From assembly GCA_030770425.1 (NCBI GenBank), contig JASJFT010000126.1, forward strand, positions 62,001 through 126,000: a stretch of DNA of 64,000 nucleotides. The letters run 5' to 3'. This document shows, in pieces, positions 35,247 to 46,207 of the stretch (positions within the stretch are counted from its first letter, which is position 1; the number at the start of each line of letters is the position of its first letter). The stretch is from Darksidea phi (lineage: Eukaryota; Ascomycota; Dothideomycetes; Pleosporales; Lentitheciaceae). The notes below the pieces were generated by a model. That model made no database searches and was not told the origin of the DNA. It saw nothing but the letters and a program-made list of their open reading frames with translations. Both the position numbers and the translations under genes were made by a program.

Positions 35247-35853
35247 CTGTAATAGATTAATAACGATGTGAAAGATAGAAGGGGAAAATAATTCGTAATA
35301 AGTAGTTATGAATAGGATAGAACTGTAATAAGTAATATGCCATACCTGTTTTGCGCAATCCTCTTGTTTGAGACTAGCTCTGTTAACAATATGGCTGTTT
35401 TGTCTGTCTGGAAGACTGGCGTAGACATCCACCCATCTTTCTCAACAAGCGTTTGTATTTCAATTCATTTGGGAACTGCTAAGTAGTCGTCTTGTCCATT
35501 GGGCACTACTGGTTCGAGTATTGTCGAGCAAATTGAATGCTTCGAAATGGAACCCACACTGTGTGGACAGTGCTGCTGTCATCTCGATTGAATCGAGGGT
35601 TCGTTTCAAACGGCTAAACTACTGGAAGTTGTGGCTGGTATCGCAATATGTAGAGGTGAACTGTTGCGAGTGCCGTGCCAGAGGGCGTATGGATGCAGAG
35701 CATTGAGACGAGCTTATGGAGAAGTTTCCTTAGTCGCTCGACCCTGGTCTCAGTGTCTTATAAACCCTCTTTAGTCAACCTCACTACATAGCTCCTACAA
35801 CAGGCATCTCAGGCACTTCTGCTTATCTTCAACAGTCCGCAATACGGGCTTCC
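35247..35853. other. Convergent intergenic region
   Basis: 3' flanks of the surface-protein gene and PHS1. AT-rich just after the stop. No gene is recognised. Confidence 0.5.
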
Positions 35854-36732
35854 TCAATTCTTCTTCTTCTCAGCTCCCGCCCTCGAAATCCTTCGTCTTT
35901 GCGTCAACATGTACGTAAACAGCGTATAAAAGCCCGGAATATACGTCGCCAAAACAGCCCACATCACGTATCCATATCGTTCATCCCTTTTCGACGCGGG
36001 CGGGATAGCAGAGTAAATGAGCCAGGTCTCGCTCGCGACGCCGAGGGGGTAAAGGACGAGGAAAGTGTTGTAGCTGATTCTGTGTTAGCACTCTCTATAT
36101 TTGACACGATGTTGTCATTTGGATGGTAAGAAGTATGTGAAGGCAGACTGGTGGGGAAATGCATACCGTAGCCACGTCAATATTCTCGGGGCACCCTTCC
36201 CGCCCAGCACAAAGACAAAGTACGAGTACCGAATCACTTCCGTGATACTCCAGGCTAGCAGCATCGTACTATAAGCGGGCGAGTTTTTGGTCGTTTGAGG
36301 GAAGTTGTATGCAATACCCCAGACGAGGAACAAGCGACTTGCAACTTGCATAAGCGTCGTCAAAAGCGGTGCTCTCACCACACCTAAAGTTCCACGTCAG
36401 CACTATATCCACCGCTACCGCTCTCAGGACCCAAATCCTATTCTCCTTCCTTCCCAAGATTGTGTAGACATACCGACCAGACTATGCAGGACCTCCAAAA
36501 GCGCCACCGATTGTATTAACCTTGTATACCTCTCACTGGCCTCATACACGCCCTCGTTCGCTCCACTCGACAGCCATCCTCCCTTATACAAACTCCCGTG
36601 ATACCCGAACATAGCAACTCTCCCCAACACACCAAACCATAATGCTGCTGAAATAGCATTGTAGCTCATCAAATACTGCCGCTTGAGGTAGGCGCCGTTG
36701 ATTTCATCCATGGGGGTGGTCGATGGTGGCAT
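35854..36732 (-). CDS. PHS1: Very-long-chain (3R)-3-hydroxyacyl-CoA dehydratase, PHS1/HACD
   Basis: Third enzyme of the ER fatty-acid elongation cycle, dehydrating 3-hydroxyacyl-CoA to the trans-2-enoyl form for sphingolipid and VLCFA synthesis. Exons 36732-36474, 36383-36167 and 36073-35854 give 231 residues (yeast Phs1 217). Conserved PTPLA blocks appear in order: YLMSYNAISAALW, LLEVLHSLVGVVRAPLLTTLMQVASRLFLVWGI, AWSITEVIRYSYF with the family's key Glu and Tyr, and WLRYNTFLVLYPLGVASE. Six hydrophobic segments are visible and the end is basic (QRRRISRAGAEKKN), ending in a lysine-rich ER-type tail. An in-frame upstream ATG at 36831 would add 33 residues. The MPPSTTPMDE start is preferred because it leaves a normal short cytosolic N-terminus. 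Confidence 0.93.
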
Positions 36733-37543
36733 CGCGGCGGATTTGCGAATTGAATTAAAGAAGGATGTGTGAAGCTTTCGGGGGAGAGTAGAGTAAGGAG
36801 GACGATCTGAATTGAAGAGGCAGACAGGCAAGCGGTGGGCGTAAGCGTGGGCGGGTGAGCTTCGGGGATTGGTGGTGTTGAGCTCAACCCGAGGCGTAGT
36901 GAATTTTTCGGAGCAGGGGGGAGCTTGGCAAGCGGTGCATATGCTAACACCGCCTAACCTCGGGTTATGATTTCATCAGATGGACCTGGATACGAATGCT
37001 CATGGGGCAACTACCATCACAGTATGGAGAATTTCGTAGTGCGGGATAGTGCGAGTGTTGAACGGTGCTGTAGTGAAGTTTTAATCGCGATCTTGAGAAT
37101 AACTCGCTCATAGGCCCCTAGCATGAGTGGCCGTTGCGTCTTGAAACATATTGTGTGAGATTGCTAAATATACACCTCCATCACATCGTCCATCGTGTCA
37201 TGGTTGAGTTGCCATGACTCTCAAAGATTACGCCTTGTCCATTCCTATCCCGTCCACGGCTCTAATTTCCAGCCCTCGCACCCCTCGCACCAAACCACAG
37301 ACGGGTCCCAGCGAACATCAGAGGCTATGCAAATCAACAAGCCCAATAGCGCAGATACACGGAAAGAGAGGAAAAAGTGCGGCCCGCAGAACTCCAAAGA
37401 AACCCGAAAGAAAAACCGTTGATGCATGGATCGGGGTATCGCTAAATGAACCACCTAAATTGAGCCATTCGACAAAGGAAATGAACATCTCGAGCACTCC
37501 GAGATGCGGATGAGGGTGATACGACTCGTAAGAAAGAATGAAG
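36733..37543. other. Intergenic region upstream of PHS1
   Basis: PHS1 5' flank plus the 3' flank of the next minus-strand gene. Small open frames around 37195-37513 are low-complexity and lack homology cues. Confidence 0.5.
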
Positions 37544-38883
37544 TTAGAGGAAGACCTGGAACATGTGGCTCTTGTTCGACACCTTCTTCTGACAACCCTC
37601 TACGACACATTCCTTAAACGGCTTTGTCCGAGGAGCCGCTTGCTTCTCCTTGCCTTTTGCGCTCTTTTTGATCGAACGATTTACGGTGCATTCGCCGCAA
37701 TATACCTGCGTGATGGTTAGCATACTACGCGATATAGGATAGGAAAAGTGTGCAACGTACGTGACCGCAGTGCTTCACGATCCACACCTGTTTCTTCAAA
37801 TCAGACTCCCCAACACACAGCTCGTCCCCACAATTCGGGCACATCAACGAGTCTTCCTCTTGCGGACTCCTCGTAAACCCTAGTGGAGCTTTCCCTGGCG
37901 CTTCGTATGTCGATGGGCGCATTGCGGGTTCTTCATCCGGATCCGCTGTCCCGAACCCCATATCAAAGGCCGCCTCTCCATAGTTAAAGTTCGGTTGCAG
38001 AAAGTCCATGTGAATACGTCCTCGTGAAGCTCGAGGGGGTGCGACAGGATGCCGGTGTGTATGCGCTAAAAAACGGTTCATCGTCGTCTGTCGCTGTCGC
38101 TCGGCTCTGCGCCGGTACTGCTCCTGCAAATGGGGGACTGGGAGTGTTACGTTCATATCCGAGAGCAAGGCTTGCATCGCGTTGACGTTGAGATTGTTTG
38201 GGTGCCTCCGAAGCTCTGGTAGCCGGGGTAGCTGGAAGGGGAAGGGTACCGGGTTTGCGCTCAAAAACTCCACATCATCCTCATCCTCGTCTGCAATGTG
38301 TTCGAGAAAGTCTGGCGGGTTGGTTCGTCTGGGTGGGTCTAATCGACGAGATGAGATGATCTCGATCTCAGGTGAAGTCGGCGCGGGCGCTGCTCCCCTT
38401 GTGTCCTCCGCATCCAGATCTATCACATCCTGCATGATCTCTCTGCCAAAGCGTGGCGGTCGAGGTGGTCGAGTGTGCGCTCTCTGGCTACTACTCGGCG
38501 CTGCAGACGGTCCCGCATCCTCGACCGTGAGGTCTATGACGTTGGATGAAGTGACGGGTCTGCGATAGTCCAGCCCGTCACCTGGATATCGCCGCGGTGT
38601 CGCAGACGGCATGTTGTTCGGTTGCGGGAGGTGGAGACCGGCGTGATTCGAGTATGAAGCGCTAGCGGACGGCTCGCGGGAGGTAGGGAGGTGACTGACG
38701 GCGCTCCAAGTCGGCGACGAGGAGCCCTCCAGTTCCATTTGGGCATGTGAACGCTGTGATAGTCTGTCAGCCAAAGTCCGCATCTCCACAGTACACCATC
38801 CGAGCCAACGCTGCAGATTATATTGGAGGGTGCGGACTGACCTTCTGTCTGTACGAATAACCAAAAGGTAAATCCCTGTCCAT
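37544..38883 (-). CDS. RING-finger protein with SUMO-interaction motifs (STUbL-like E3 ligase)
   Basis: Probable SUMO-targeted ubiquitin ligase of 398 residues. Exons are 38883-38842, 38753-37761 and 37705-37544. The last exon is needed to complete the RING: C319-X2-C322, C343-X1-H345, C348-X2-C351, C378-X4-C383, with a 26-residue basic insertion (KKSAKGKEKQ) before the last pair. The N-terminal half is disordered and carries at least four hydrophobic, acid-flanked segments of SIM type: VIDLT (86-90, followed by VED), VIDLD (124-128), IEII (144-147) and VEFL (175-178, preceded by DEDEDD). Tandem SIMs plus a C-terminal RING define Slx5/Slx8/Rfp1-class ligases, nuclear and involved in genome stability. 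The specific orthologue is not resolved. The start MDRDLPFG is chosen because its exon joins in frame. Confidence 0.8.
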
Positions 38884-39460
38884 GCTATGTCTCGTCGTGG
38901 GCGGGCGAATGTGACGTGTGTTGCGGAGAGAAAAGGAGAGTTGTGAGGTCGAGTGGAGAGAAGGCGGCTCGGAGCGCCGTGTGCAGCGTCGTTGGTGCAG
39001 TGGCAAGGATGGTGTCTTAAGCCGCAAACCGAGCTTCGGAACCGCAACGCCTTGTGTCGAATCCGCTACTACCTGCTGCTTCCACAACTTCACAATTTCC
39101 TTTATGTATTGTTTTTCTCGCTGCTTTTGCCCACTTCACCTAGCTATACCTGTCTCTTCACAAAGCACGCGCCAAGACTCAATCTCATGGCAAAAGCAAC
39201 GTGATACGCGCCTGTAACATTTCTTTCGGTAACACGGCTACGCCAATAGGGTAATATATGTTACATTCTGGGTACAGCGAGAAGCATGCAGCTGCTACTT
39301 CCATTTCCAACCCGTATCTGACCTGACCTTCAATCCCGCAAATACACAAGTGGCGCCAGTAGCCTACCAACTCTTGCAGGGCTCTCTGCCTCAGCTCGCA
39401 ACCCTGCCTGATCACTGCAACCGAAAATGAAGTTTTGCTCCATAATCTCTGGACGGTCGC
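38884..39460. other. Intergenic region
   Basis: 5' flank of the RING gene and 3' flank of PRP19, both minus strand. No gene is recognised. Confidence 0.5.
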
Positions 39461-40937
39461 TCACGAAGCGCTGAGAATGCTCAATCCACCGTCGGGAGTA
39501 AGTGCGACCAAAGAAGACGCGCTTGTTCCCCAAGCTATTCCCCTCGCAGGCACCGCTTTCCGCACTGGCTCCGACCAGCTCTTGGTTGCTTTGGTGAACT
39601 GTTGCACAGACACGCTTCCCGATCCGGCCGCCGCCAAGAACTGACCCGTGTAGTCCCAGCTGACGCTGTCGACCGGGCTGCCAACGTCAAGCACCTTGAT
39701 GGGTGCCTGCTTCCGAAGATCCCACACCGAGACGCTGTTCGAGCCCTTTTCTGCCACGGCGAACCAGGTTCCGTTCTCCGAGAAAGAGAGGTCGCGGACT
39801 GGGCCGGCCGTTTCTAGGACAGCCATGGGTGCACCGGTCTTGACATCGAAGATGCGAATATTGCCGTCAAGACCACCGGTAAAGAAAAGGACTCCGTCTA
39901 CGTGGAAGTCGCAGCATGTAATCTCCGCCTCAGTGTAGACCTGCGAGACCGACCTGAAGGTCGAGAGATCATAATACATGAAGCGCTTGTCTGCTCCTGC
40001 CGAAGCTAGCATCGAGCCGCTCGGGTGGAGAGAGATCGAAGTGACCGCTCCAGCGTGCGATCCCATCTGCGCGATCTCATCCCCATTCTCGAACACCTTG
40101 ACTGTACCAGCTGATGTTGCGACAATGGCCTTGGAGCCCCACCACGTCGTAGCAGTCACTGGAGTGCCACATTTCAACGCGTTGACCACCTTTTGCTGTG
40201 ATATCGAGTAAACGCCCGCGACACCGTCTGTTCCGCCGAACAAAGCAAGATCCCCAGACTCATCAACGGACACCATAGTGCTACCAGGGTAAAGAGGCTC
40301 GCTTGAGGACTTGACGTCGAAAGTGGAGATGTCGTCGCCTGAAGCCCAGCCGTCTGGGATAGGTCGCTTGCGGCGCGTCGAGAATAGCCTGCGCCAAGTT
40401 AGTAATGCTGTCTTCAAAGTCGCACAAGTGTACGTACCGTTGTTGTGTCTCGTCAATCTTTAGTGCAAGCTCCTCCGGTATAGCCTGGACATCTACCTGC
40501 ATTGCATCCCCATTGGTAGCTGCGCCTCCTCCGCTGATCGTCACATTCGAGAGCGCCTCTCGTACCTCGTCCCGCTCGCGCGTCAGTCTTGCGATAACAC
40601 GCGTTGCTGCATCGTTCTGGTATAACGCCGTGCTGAGCTCCTGCCTCGTTTGCGCCAGTTGCTGCTTCAATGTAAATGTTTCCAACACAATCGAGTCCCA
40701 TTCATTCTGAAATGCGCTCAGCAGCGAGGGTATCGAGGTGAGGTTTGGTGGTCGGGGAGTAACGATCCGGGGCGACTTGAGCTCGATGAGGTCGTCGACT
40801 GAGAGGTCTTCGCCTGTAACAGGATCCGTGTGGTGTTCGGCGATGTGAGCCTCGATTAGTCGCTTTTCGAAGACATTTCCGCTTTTGCGCGAGGCTACGG
40901 GTGCCTGGGGAGCTTCGCCAGAGATTGCGCAGAGCAT
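39461..40937 (-). CDS. PRP19: Pre-mRNA-processing factor 19 (U-box ubiquitin ligase, NTC complex)
   Basis: Core subunit of the Prp19/NTC complex, which activates the spliceosome and acts in DNA repair. Exons 40937-40438 and 40388-39461 (49-nt intron, CTAAC branch) give 475 residues. The N-terminus MLCAISGEAPQAPVASRKSGNVFEKRLIEAHI is the family start and opens the U-box (residues 1-70, with HHTDPVTGEDLSVDDLIEL). A tetramerising coiled-coil segment follows (SAFQNEWDSIVLETFTLKQQL), then the linker motif with RKRPIPDGWA. Seven WD40-type repeats complete the C-terminus (for example HAGAVTSISLHPSGSMLASAGADKRFMYYDL). An upstream in-frame ATG would add 15 residues but is not conserved. It is transcribed away from the alpha-glucosidase gene. 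Confidence 0.95.
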
Positions 40938-41779
40938 GGTTGCGGCTGGGGTGGCTGTTGTAGTGACGTTTGCTGCCTTCACGCATCACGCATCAGCTTC
41001 TGTCGCGAAATCTCAAAGTTCAGCCTGCGCTAGTATGAACCAGGCTAGCTTAGTTTCGATCACGTGTAGCTCACATGCGCGAGGTCAACTCGTGCCTCAG
41101 TCCTGGAACATTTAAATGTTGAATCCGGACTTTACAGCTATGTGTTGTAATACACAGGTTCTGCCATCTTCATGAGCAGTGAAACCGCACAGGTTCTAGT
41201 TGGCCACAACGGATGCTGGCACCCTTCTCTACGCAATGTGAGCTCTACCGGTTTCAGTGTCATATGGAACATCTTAGCCCCTCCGTATGTACCGCAGCTA
41301 GCAGTCAACTTACTCTACAGCCTCGTCCACATGCAACGCCACAAACTTGCTTGAAAACCAACACCATCCCATCGCCAGGTGGCGTTGTCAGCGTCCCATG
41401 TCGGTCCGACATAGCGTAGGATCCCTCTCATGTCGGTCCGACATGGGACGACTAGCGCCTGCGTGCTCAGCGCACCTTCTCAATTTGCGCATCTGCTCCA
41501 TGTACGGCTCTCCCGATCGCCAAAAGCCAAGGCGAACATCTGCAGTATCTTGCGGGGTCCCCACTAGCCATATACCACTCCGATGCATGCTGACTAGCGG
41601 AAAGGCGCGGCACTGCACACACAATGGAGAATTGCATCATAGACACGGGCTTGGTGGTACCGCGTCAAAACCACGCTTTACAGAGCACAATACAGAAAAA
41701 ACTATAAAGTACAACCTAAAGTGACACTTTTACCTACAACACTCCGAGAACCATCTCGTCTGTGAACAGAGGGTTCAAG
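40938..41779. promoter_or_regulatory. Divergent promoter between PRP19 and the alpha-glucosidase
   Basis: 842 bases between two starts pointing apart. No gene is recognised. The most structured part is the inverted repeat at 41393-41449, listed separately. Confidence 0.6.
41393..41449. promoter_or_regulatory. 20-bp inverted repeat carrying two CGG-N-CCG sites
   Basis: The 20 bases at 41393-41412 and those at 41430-41449 are reverse complements except at the centre of the core, with 17 bases between. Each arm contains ATGTCGGTCCGACAT, itself a palindrome around one central base. Each therefore holds inverted CGG half-sites one base apart (CGG-T-CCG), the kind of site bound by Zn2Cys6 dimers. 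They lie 330-390 bases upstream of the alpha-glucosidase start. A regulatory role is inferred; a hairpin is equally possible structurally. Confidence 0.6.
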
Positions 41780-44658
41780 ATGAGATTCCAACAAGCACTG
41801 GTCCTGGTAAGGTTAGCAGCATCCGTCCTGGGTAGCGGTGTGGTCCGACGTCAAATTGCGAACGACACTTGTCCTGGCTATGCGGCGAGTGATGTTGTCG
41901 ATGATGGGTCGAGGCTTACGGCCGATTTGACGCTTGCCGGGGCGGCGTGTAATCTTTATGGAGAAGATTTGGTGGATTTGAGGTTGGAGGTTGAATACCA
42001 GACTGGTGAGTATGTTCCCAATCAACGAGTCAAGCGAGAGTGTTGCCGATGAAGTGACCGATTTTTGAGTAGAGAGTCGGTTGCATGTCAAGATCTACGA
42101 TGCTGGGGAGCAGGTCTATCAAGTCCCGGAGTCTGTCTTTCCACGGCCACCAAGCAATGATGTCGCAACCTCGGATGCAGCACTCGCTTTCTCCTGGACT
42201 GAGAATCCGTTTTCGTTCAAGATAACAAGAAAGGCAACGAATGAGACTTTGTTTGACACTTCGGCGGCTAGCCTTATCTTCGAAACGCAGTATCTTCGAT
42301 TGCGTACCCGGTTGCCTGAGTCGCCTCATCTGTATGGACTGGGCGAACACACCGACCCCTTCCAGCTAAACACGACCAACTATACTAGAACCGTAAGCAT
42401 TTTTATCCTGAAAGCAGCCATCAGTGACGGTTCTAACTCATTTACTAGCTATGGAACCGAGACGCATATGGTGTCCCTACGGGGTCTAACTTGTATGGCC
42501 ATCATCCCATCTACTTCGACCACCGCGGCTCCTCTGGCACGCATGGTGTCTTTCTCCTCAGCTCCAGCGGCATGGATATCAAGATTGATGATTCCGATGA
42601 GCAATACCTCGAGTACAATGCTATTGGCGGAATCATCGATTTGTACTTCCTTGCTGGACCGAGCCCTAAAGATGTGAGCGTGCAGTACTCTGAGGTCGCT
42701 GGCAAGGCCGTTATGCAGCCATACTGGGGCCTTGGTTTTCACCAGTGCAAGTATGGTTATCACGACGTCTTTATGGTTGCAGAAGTCGTTGCGAATTATT
42801 CGGCAGCGAACATTCCGCTTGAGGTGAGCCTTTCAGTGATGCATCCTTTGATTTTGGTACTGATGGCATTCTAGACTATGTGGACCGACATCGACTACAT
42901 GTACCTCCGACGAGTCTTCACGAACGATCCGGAGCGGTTCCCACTGCCATTGTGGCGCCAACTCGTTGACTACCTACACGCTCATCAGCAACACTATGTA
43001 GTCATGGTCGATCCCGCTGTTGCGAAGGTAGACAACGAGCCCTTCAACAATGGTATCAATCTCGACATTTTCCACAAGGACGCCAACGGATCTCTGAACA
43101 CGGGCGTCGTCTGGCCTGGCCCTACGGTGTTCCCTGATTGGTTCCATCCGTCTACACAGCGGTACTGGAACACCGAGTTCTTGAGATTTTTCGACCCGAA
43201 CAATGGAGTCGACATTGATGCGTTGTGGATCGATATGAACGAAGCTGCCAATTTCTGCGACTGGCCGTGCTCGGATCCAACCGGTTTCGCAGAGGAGGCT
43301 GGAAACCCTCCCCCACCACCTCCAGTCCGGAATAACTCAGGTCGTCCGATTCCCGGATTTCCCTCGGGCTTCCAGCCTCCGTCTTCACGACACCGCCGCT
43401 CTCTTCGCTCACGACAGTCGAACGGAACTGGCACGTGGATTGGTCTGCCTGGTCGAGATCTCATCAATCCTGAATACGAAATCGGTAATGCGGCTGGCTC
43501 GATCAGCAACAAGACAATTGCAACGGATATCCAGAATTATGACGGCACGTATCAGTACGATACGCATAATCTTTATGGTTCGATGATGTCGATTGCTTCG
43601 CGGAACGCTATGCTAGAAAGGAGGCCGGAGAGGCGTCCTTTGATCATCACTCGATCCACTGTAAGTTCACGCTCGTATTAGCGTTACTCCTTACTAACGG
43701 TGTCCAATAGTTTGCGGGCGCAGGTGCCCATGTCGGGAAGTGGTTGGGTGACAACCTGTCTTTATGGGAGCATTACCGCACCAGCATTGCCAACATTCTA
43801 GAATTCGCCGCCCTCTTCCAGATCCCTATGGTTGGTGCCGACGTGTGTGGATTCGGCGGCAACACTACTGAGACCCTCTGTGCGCGATGGGCCACACTGG
43901 GCGCTTTCTACCCATTTTACCGCAATCACGCTGGCTTCGATTCGATCCAGCAGGAATTTTACATCTGGCCAACCGTCGCCGAGGCCGCCAGAACTGCCAT
44001 CGCGGCTAGGTATCGCTTGCTCGATTATATATACACGCACCTGCACCGTCAATCTATAACCGGTCTACCGATGCTAAACCCACTCTTCTTCCACTACCCA
44101 GAAGATGAGAATACTTTCGCGGTTGAGCACCAGTTCTTCTACGGTGACGATATCCTAGTCAGTCCGGTCACAGAGGAAAACAGCACAGACGTCAACATCT
44201 ACCTGCCTAATGAGATCTTCTACGACTTCTGGACCCACGAACGAATTCAAGGAACTGGCTCCTTCATCCAGCTTACTAACATTCCCTTCACTTCCATCCC
44301 TCTCCACATTCGCGGCGGTTCGATTGTGCCACTCCGTGCCTCCCCAACGAACACCACAACTGAGCTCCGCAAGCAGAACTTTGTCATCGTCGTTGCAACA
44401 AACGCCACTAACCAAGCTACTGGCGCGCTGTACCTTGATGAAGGTGACCGTATCGCTCCGGACGCAACGTCCGAAATCAGCTTCAACTACGATAACGGCG
44501 AGTTTACGATGACGGGTAGCTTTGGGTACCACACGGAAATCGTAATTCAGAACATCACTGTGTTGGGAGGTAACTCGTCAGGTAATTCGAATGACAAGGG
44601 AAGCGTAACGGTGACCGGGCCGATTAGCTTGAACGAGGCATACAGCCATGCGTTCTGA
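41780..44658 (+). CDS. Secreted alpha-glucosidase (maltase), glycoside hydrolase family 31
   Basis: Releases glucose from the non-reducing end of maltose and malto-oligosaccharides outside the cell. Exons are 41780-42005, 42073-42392, 42449-42823, 42875-43660 and 43711-44658, giving 884 residues, within the usual fungal range. A signal peptide covers about the first 20 residues. GH31 landmarks: [24 protein letters not shown], the TMWTDIDYM block, the catalytic nucleophile D427 in WIDMNEA, and the acid/base D583 in VGKWLGDN. A Pro-rich, Arg-rich loop ([12 protein letters not shown] to [10 protein letters not shown]) follows the nucleophile, as in Aspergillus AgdA-type enzymes that are cut into two chains. 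Many Asn-X-Ser/Thr sites suggest heavy glycosylation. It stops 57 bases from the convergent next gene. Confidence 0.95.
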
Positions 44659-44715
44659 AATAGCTTGGACATAAGATGGACAGTAGGCGAAAGTAGAATA
44701 ATGTTACTTATGAAA

Positions 44716-45468
44716 TCAAGAAAGTGTTTGCTGCTCTAACGCCCCATTCCGCACATTCTTCTCCCCTACATCAAGTGCAACCAGAAACCTACTCACACAA
44801 TTATACGCCGCCACCGTCGCCGTGATCTCCACAATCTCCTTCTCGCTAACACAATCTTTCAACCTCTTAAATACATCTTCCGGAACACTAACGTCAAGTG
44901 TCATGGCATCCGCGTACGCCATCACTGCGCTGTGCTGCTCATCAACCACTTTCACATCAGTAGCACGCGGTGGCGTGCTCAGCACAGCGGACACATCGTC
45001 TTCGGTAACCCCAGTTGCGGCGCGGAATAGAGGCGCATGGTGATCCCATTCGTACCATGCTCGGTTCAGGACTGCAACGCGGCATATGGCGATCTCACGG
45101 ATTGAAGTTGAGAGAGACGTGCGGGTGCGGATGGAACCTAAGAAAGAGTTCCTACGACTTTTATCAGCATGCACCCGATGATAGCCCCCAAAGATGATGT
45201 TGAAGCCGTTTGGGGCTGCTTACCATCCATCGGCGACCGGCGGAGCATGTAAGAGGGCGCGGTCGAGCTCAAACAGGCCGGTGGAGCCGCGACGTTGCTT
45301 TACGCGATTGACAATGGCTTGGTCTTCTGCATTGTCAAATTTGGGCTCTTTTGGTATGTAAGGGAGGCGCATGTTGGAAGATTCGAGGTTGAGAGCGTGT
45401 GGTAGTGGGGACCGGTGAGCGGTGGTGAACAGCGGAGTTCCGAGATCGGAAACGTTTCCGAACTCCAT
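44716..45468 (-). CDS. Carboxymuconolactone decarboxylase / AhpD-like protein
   Basis: Protein of 226 residues with the alpha-helical AhpD fold, from exons 45468-45224 and 45151-44716 (72-nt intron). The core is TSLSTSIREIAICRVAVLNRAWYEWDHHAPLFRAATGV, matching the fungal CMD-like group, with the conserved REIAI, an Arg and the YEW-HH segment. A second helical pair includes AVMAYADAMTLDVSVPEDVFKRLKDCVSEKEIVEITATVAAYNCVSRFL. It lacks the CxxC pair of redox-active AhpD, so peroxidase-type chemistry is unlikely. Gamma-carboxymuconolactone decarboxylation is the family name but not shown for this subgroup. It overlaps no neighbour and is tail-to-tail with the alpha-glucosidase. Confidence 0.82.
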
Positions 45469-46207
45469 GTTGTCGCACTAATGAATGAAAGCGCTTTAGA
45501 TCGTTGCTGAGTACTCCGTATTTAATCCGAGTACCAATTCTTTACTTTCTCGCTCGGTTGTGTATTTGTGCTCTGTCACAGGCTCGTATTATGCATACAA
45601 TCGCCTCAAGACGGTGACTTCTACTTACCCCATCTGCTTCGTATGCTCAGTGTTCGATTATTCCCGGGATATCGACTCCGAGTTATCTGCCATGTATTTA
45701 AGGACACTTATATCGAATTGATGCTTCTACTATCGTGTATAAGATGTGGGTATAAATATGATCTCTCAAATACCCCACATAATGATAAGAATTCTCCTAT
45801 AGCACCTGCACTGTGTACAAAACTCCTATTGTGTTTGGTGCGGACCTTACAGAAGAGACTCCTACTATGCAAACTCAAACCAAATTATCCTTAAGTACGT
45901 ACCATATTGGACATCTTGAATAGAAATTACCGCCAAAAGCGAAGGTGTTTGACCTGAAGGGGAGGAAATAAAGTTCCACAAAGTGATATCTACCACCAAC
46001 AGAGCACCGACATGAAGCGCAACCACCGGTTCATGCAAACAATCATTCTGCTAAAGCGAACGGTATCCAGAATCTCCCTCTTCACTTCAAATGTTTCGCC
46101 GAAATCCGTAGAATGCACCATAATCCCACATGTGACGATCTCCCTGGCTTGCACTGGCAACAAGCTCTCTTTGTGCCAAAGCACCGTCCCTGTTCACACA
46201 CACACTC
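45469..46207. other. Intergenic region
   Basis: 5' flank of the AhpD-like gene, AT-rich from about 45680 to 45900. No gene or inverted-repeat element could be delimited. Confidence 0.5.

Noticed and set aside
37195..37513. Overlapping plus-strand frames of 75-99 codons
   Set aside because: Lys/Ser/Pro-rich with no conserved pattern, lying in the 3' flank of the RING gene on the other strand.
4026..44658. A maltose-utilisation cluster joining the sugar transporter and alpha-glucosidase
   Set aside because: The two genes are 36 kb apart with many unrelated housekeeping genes between, so no cluster is claimed.
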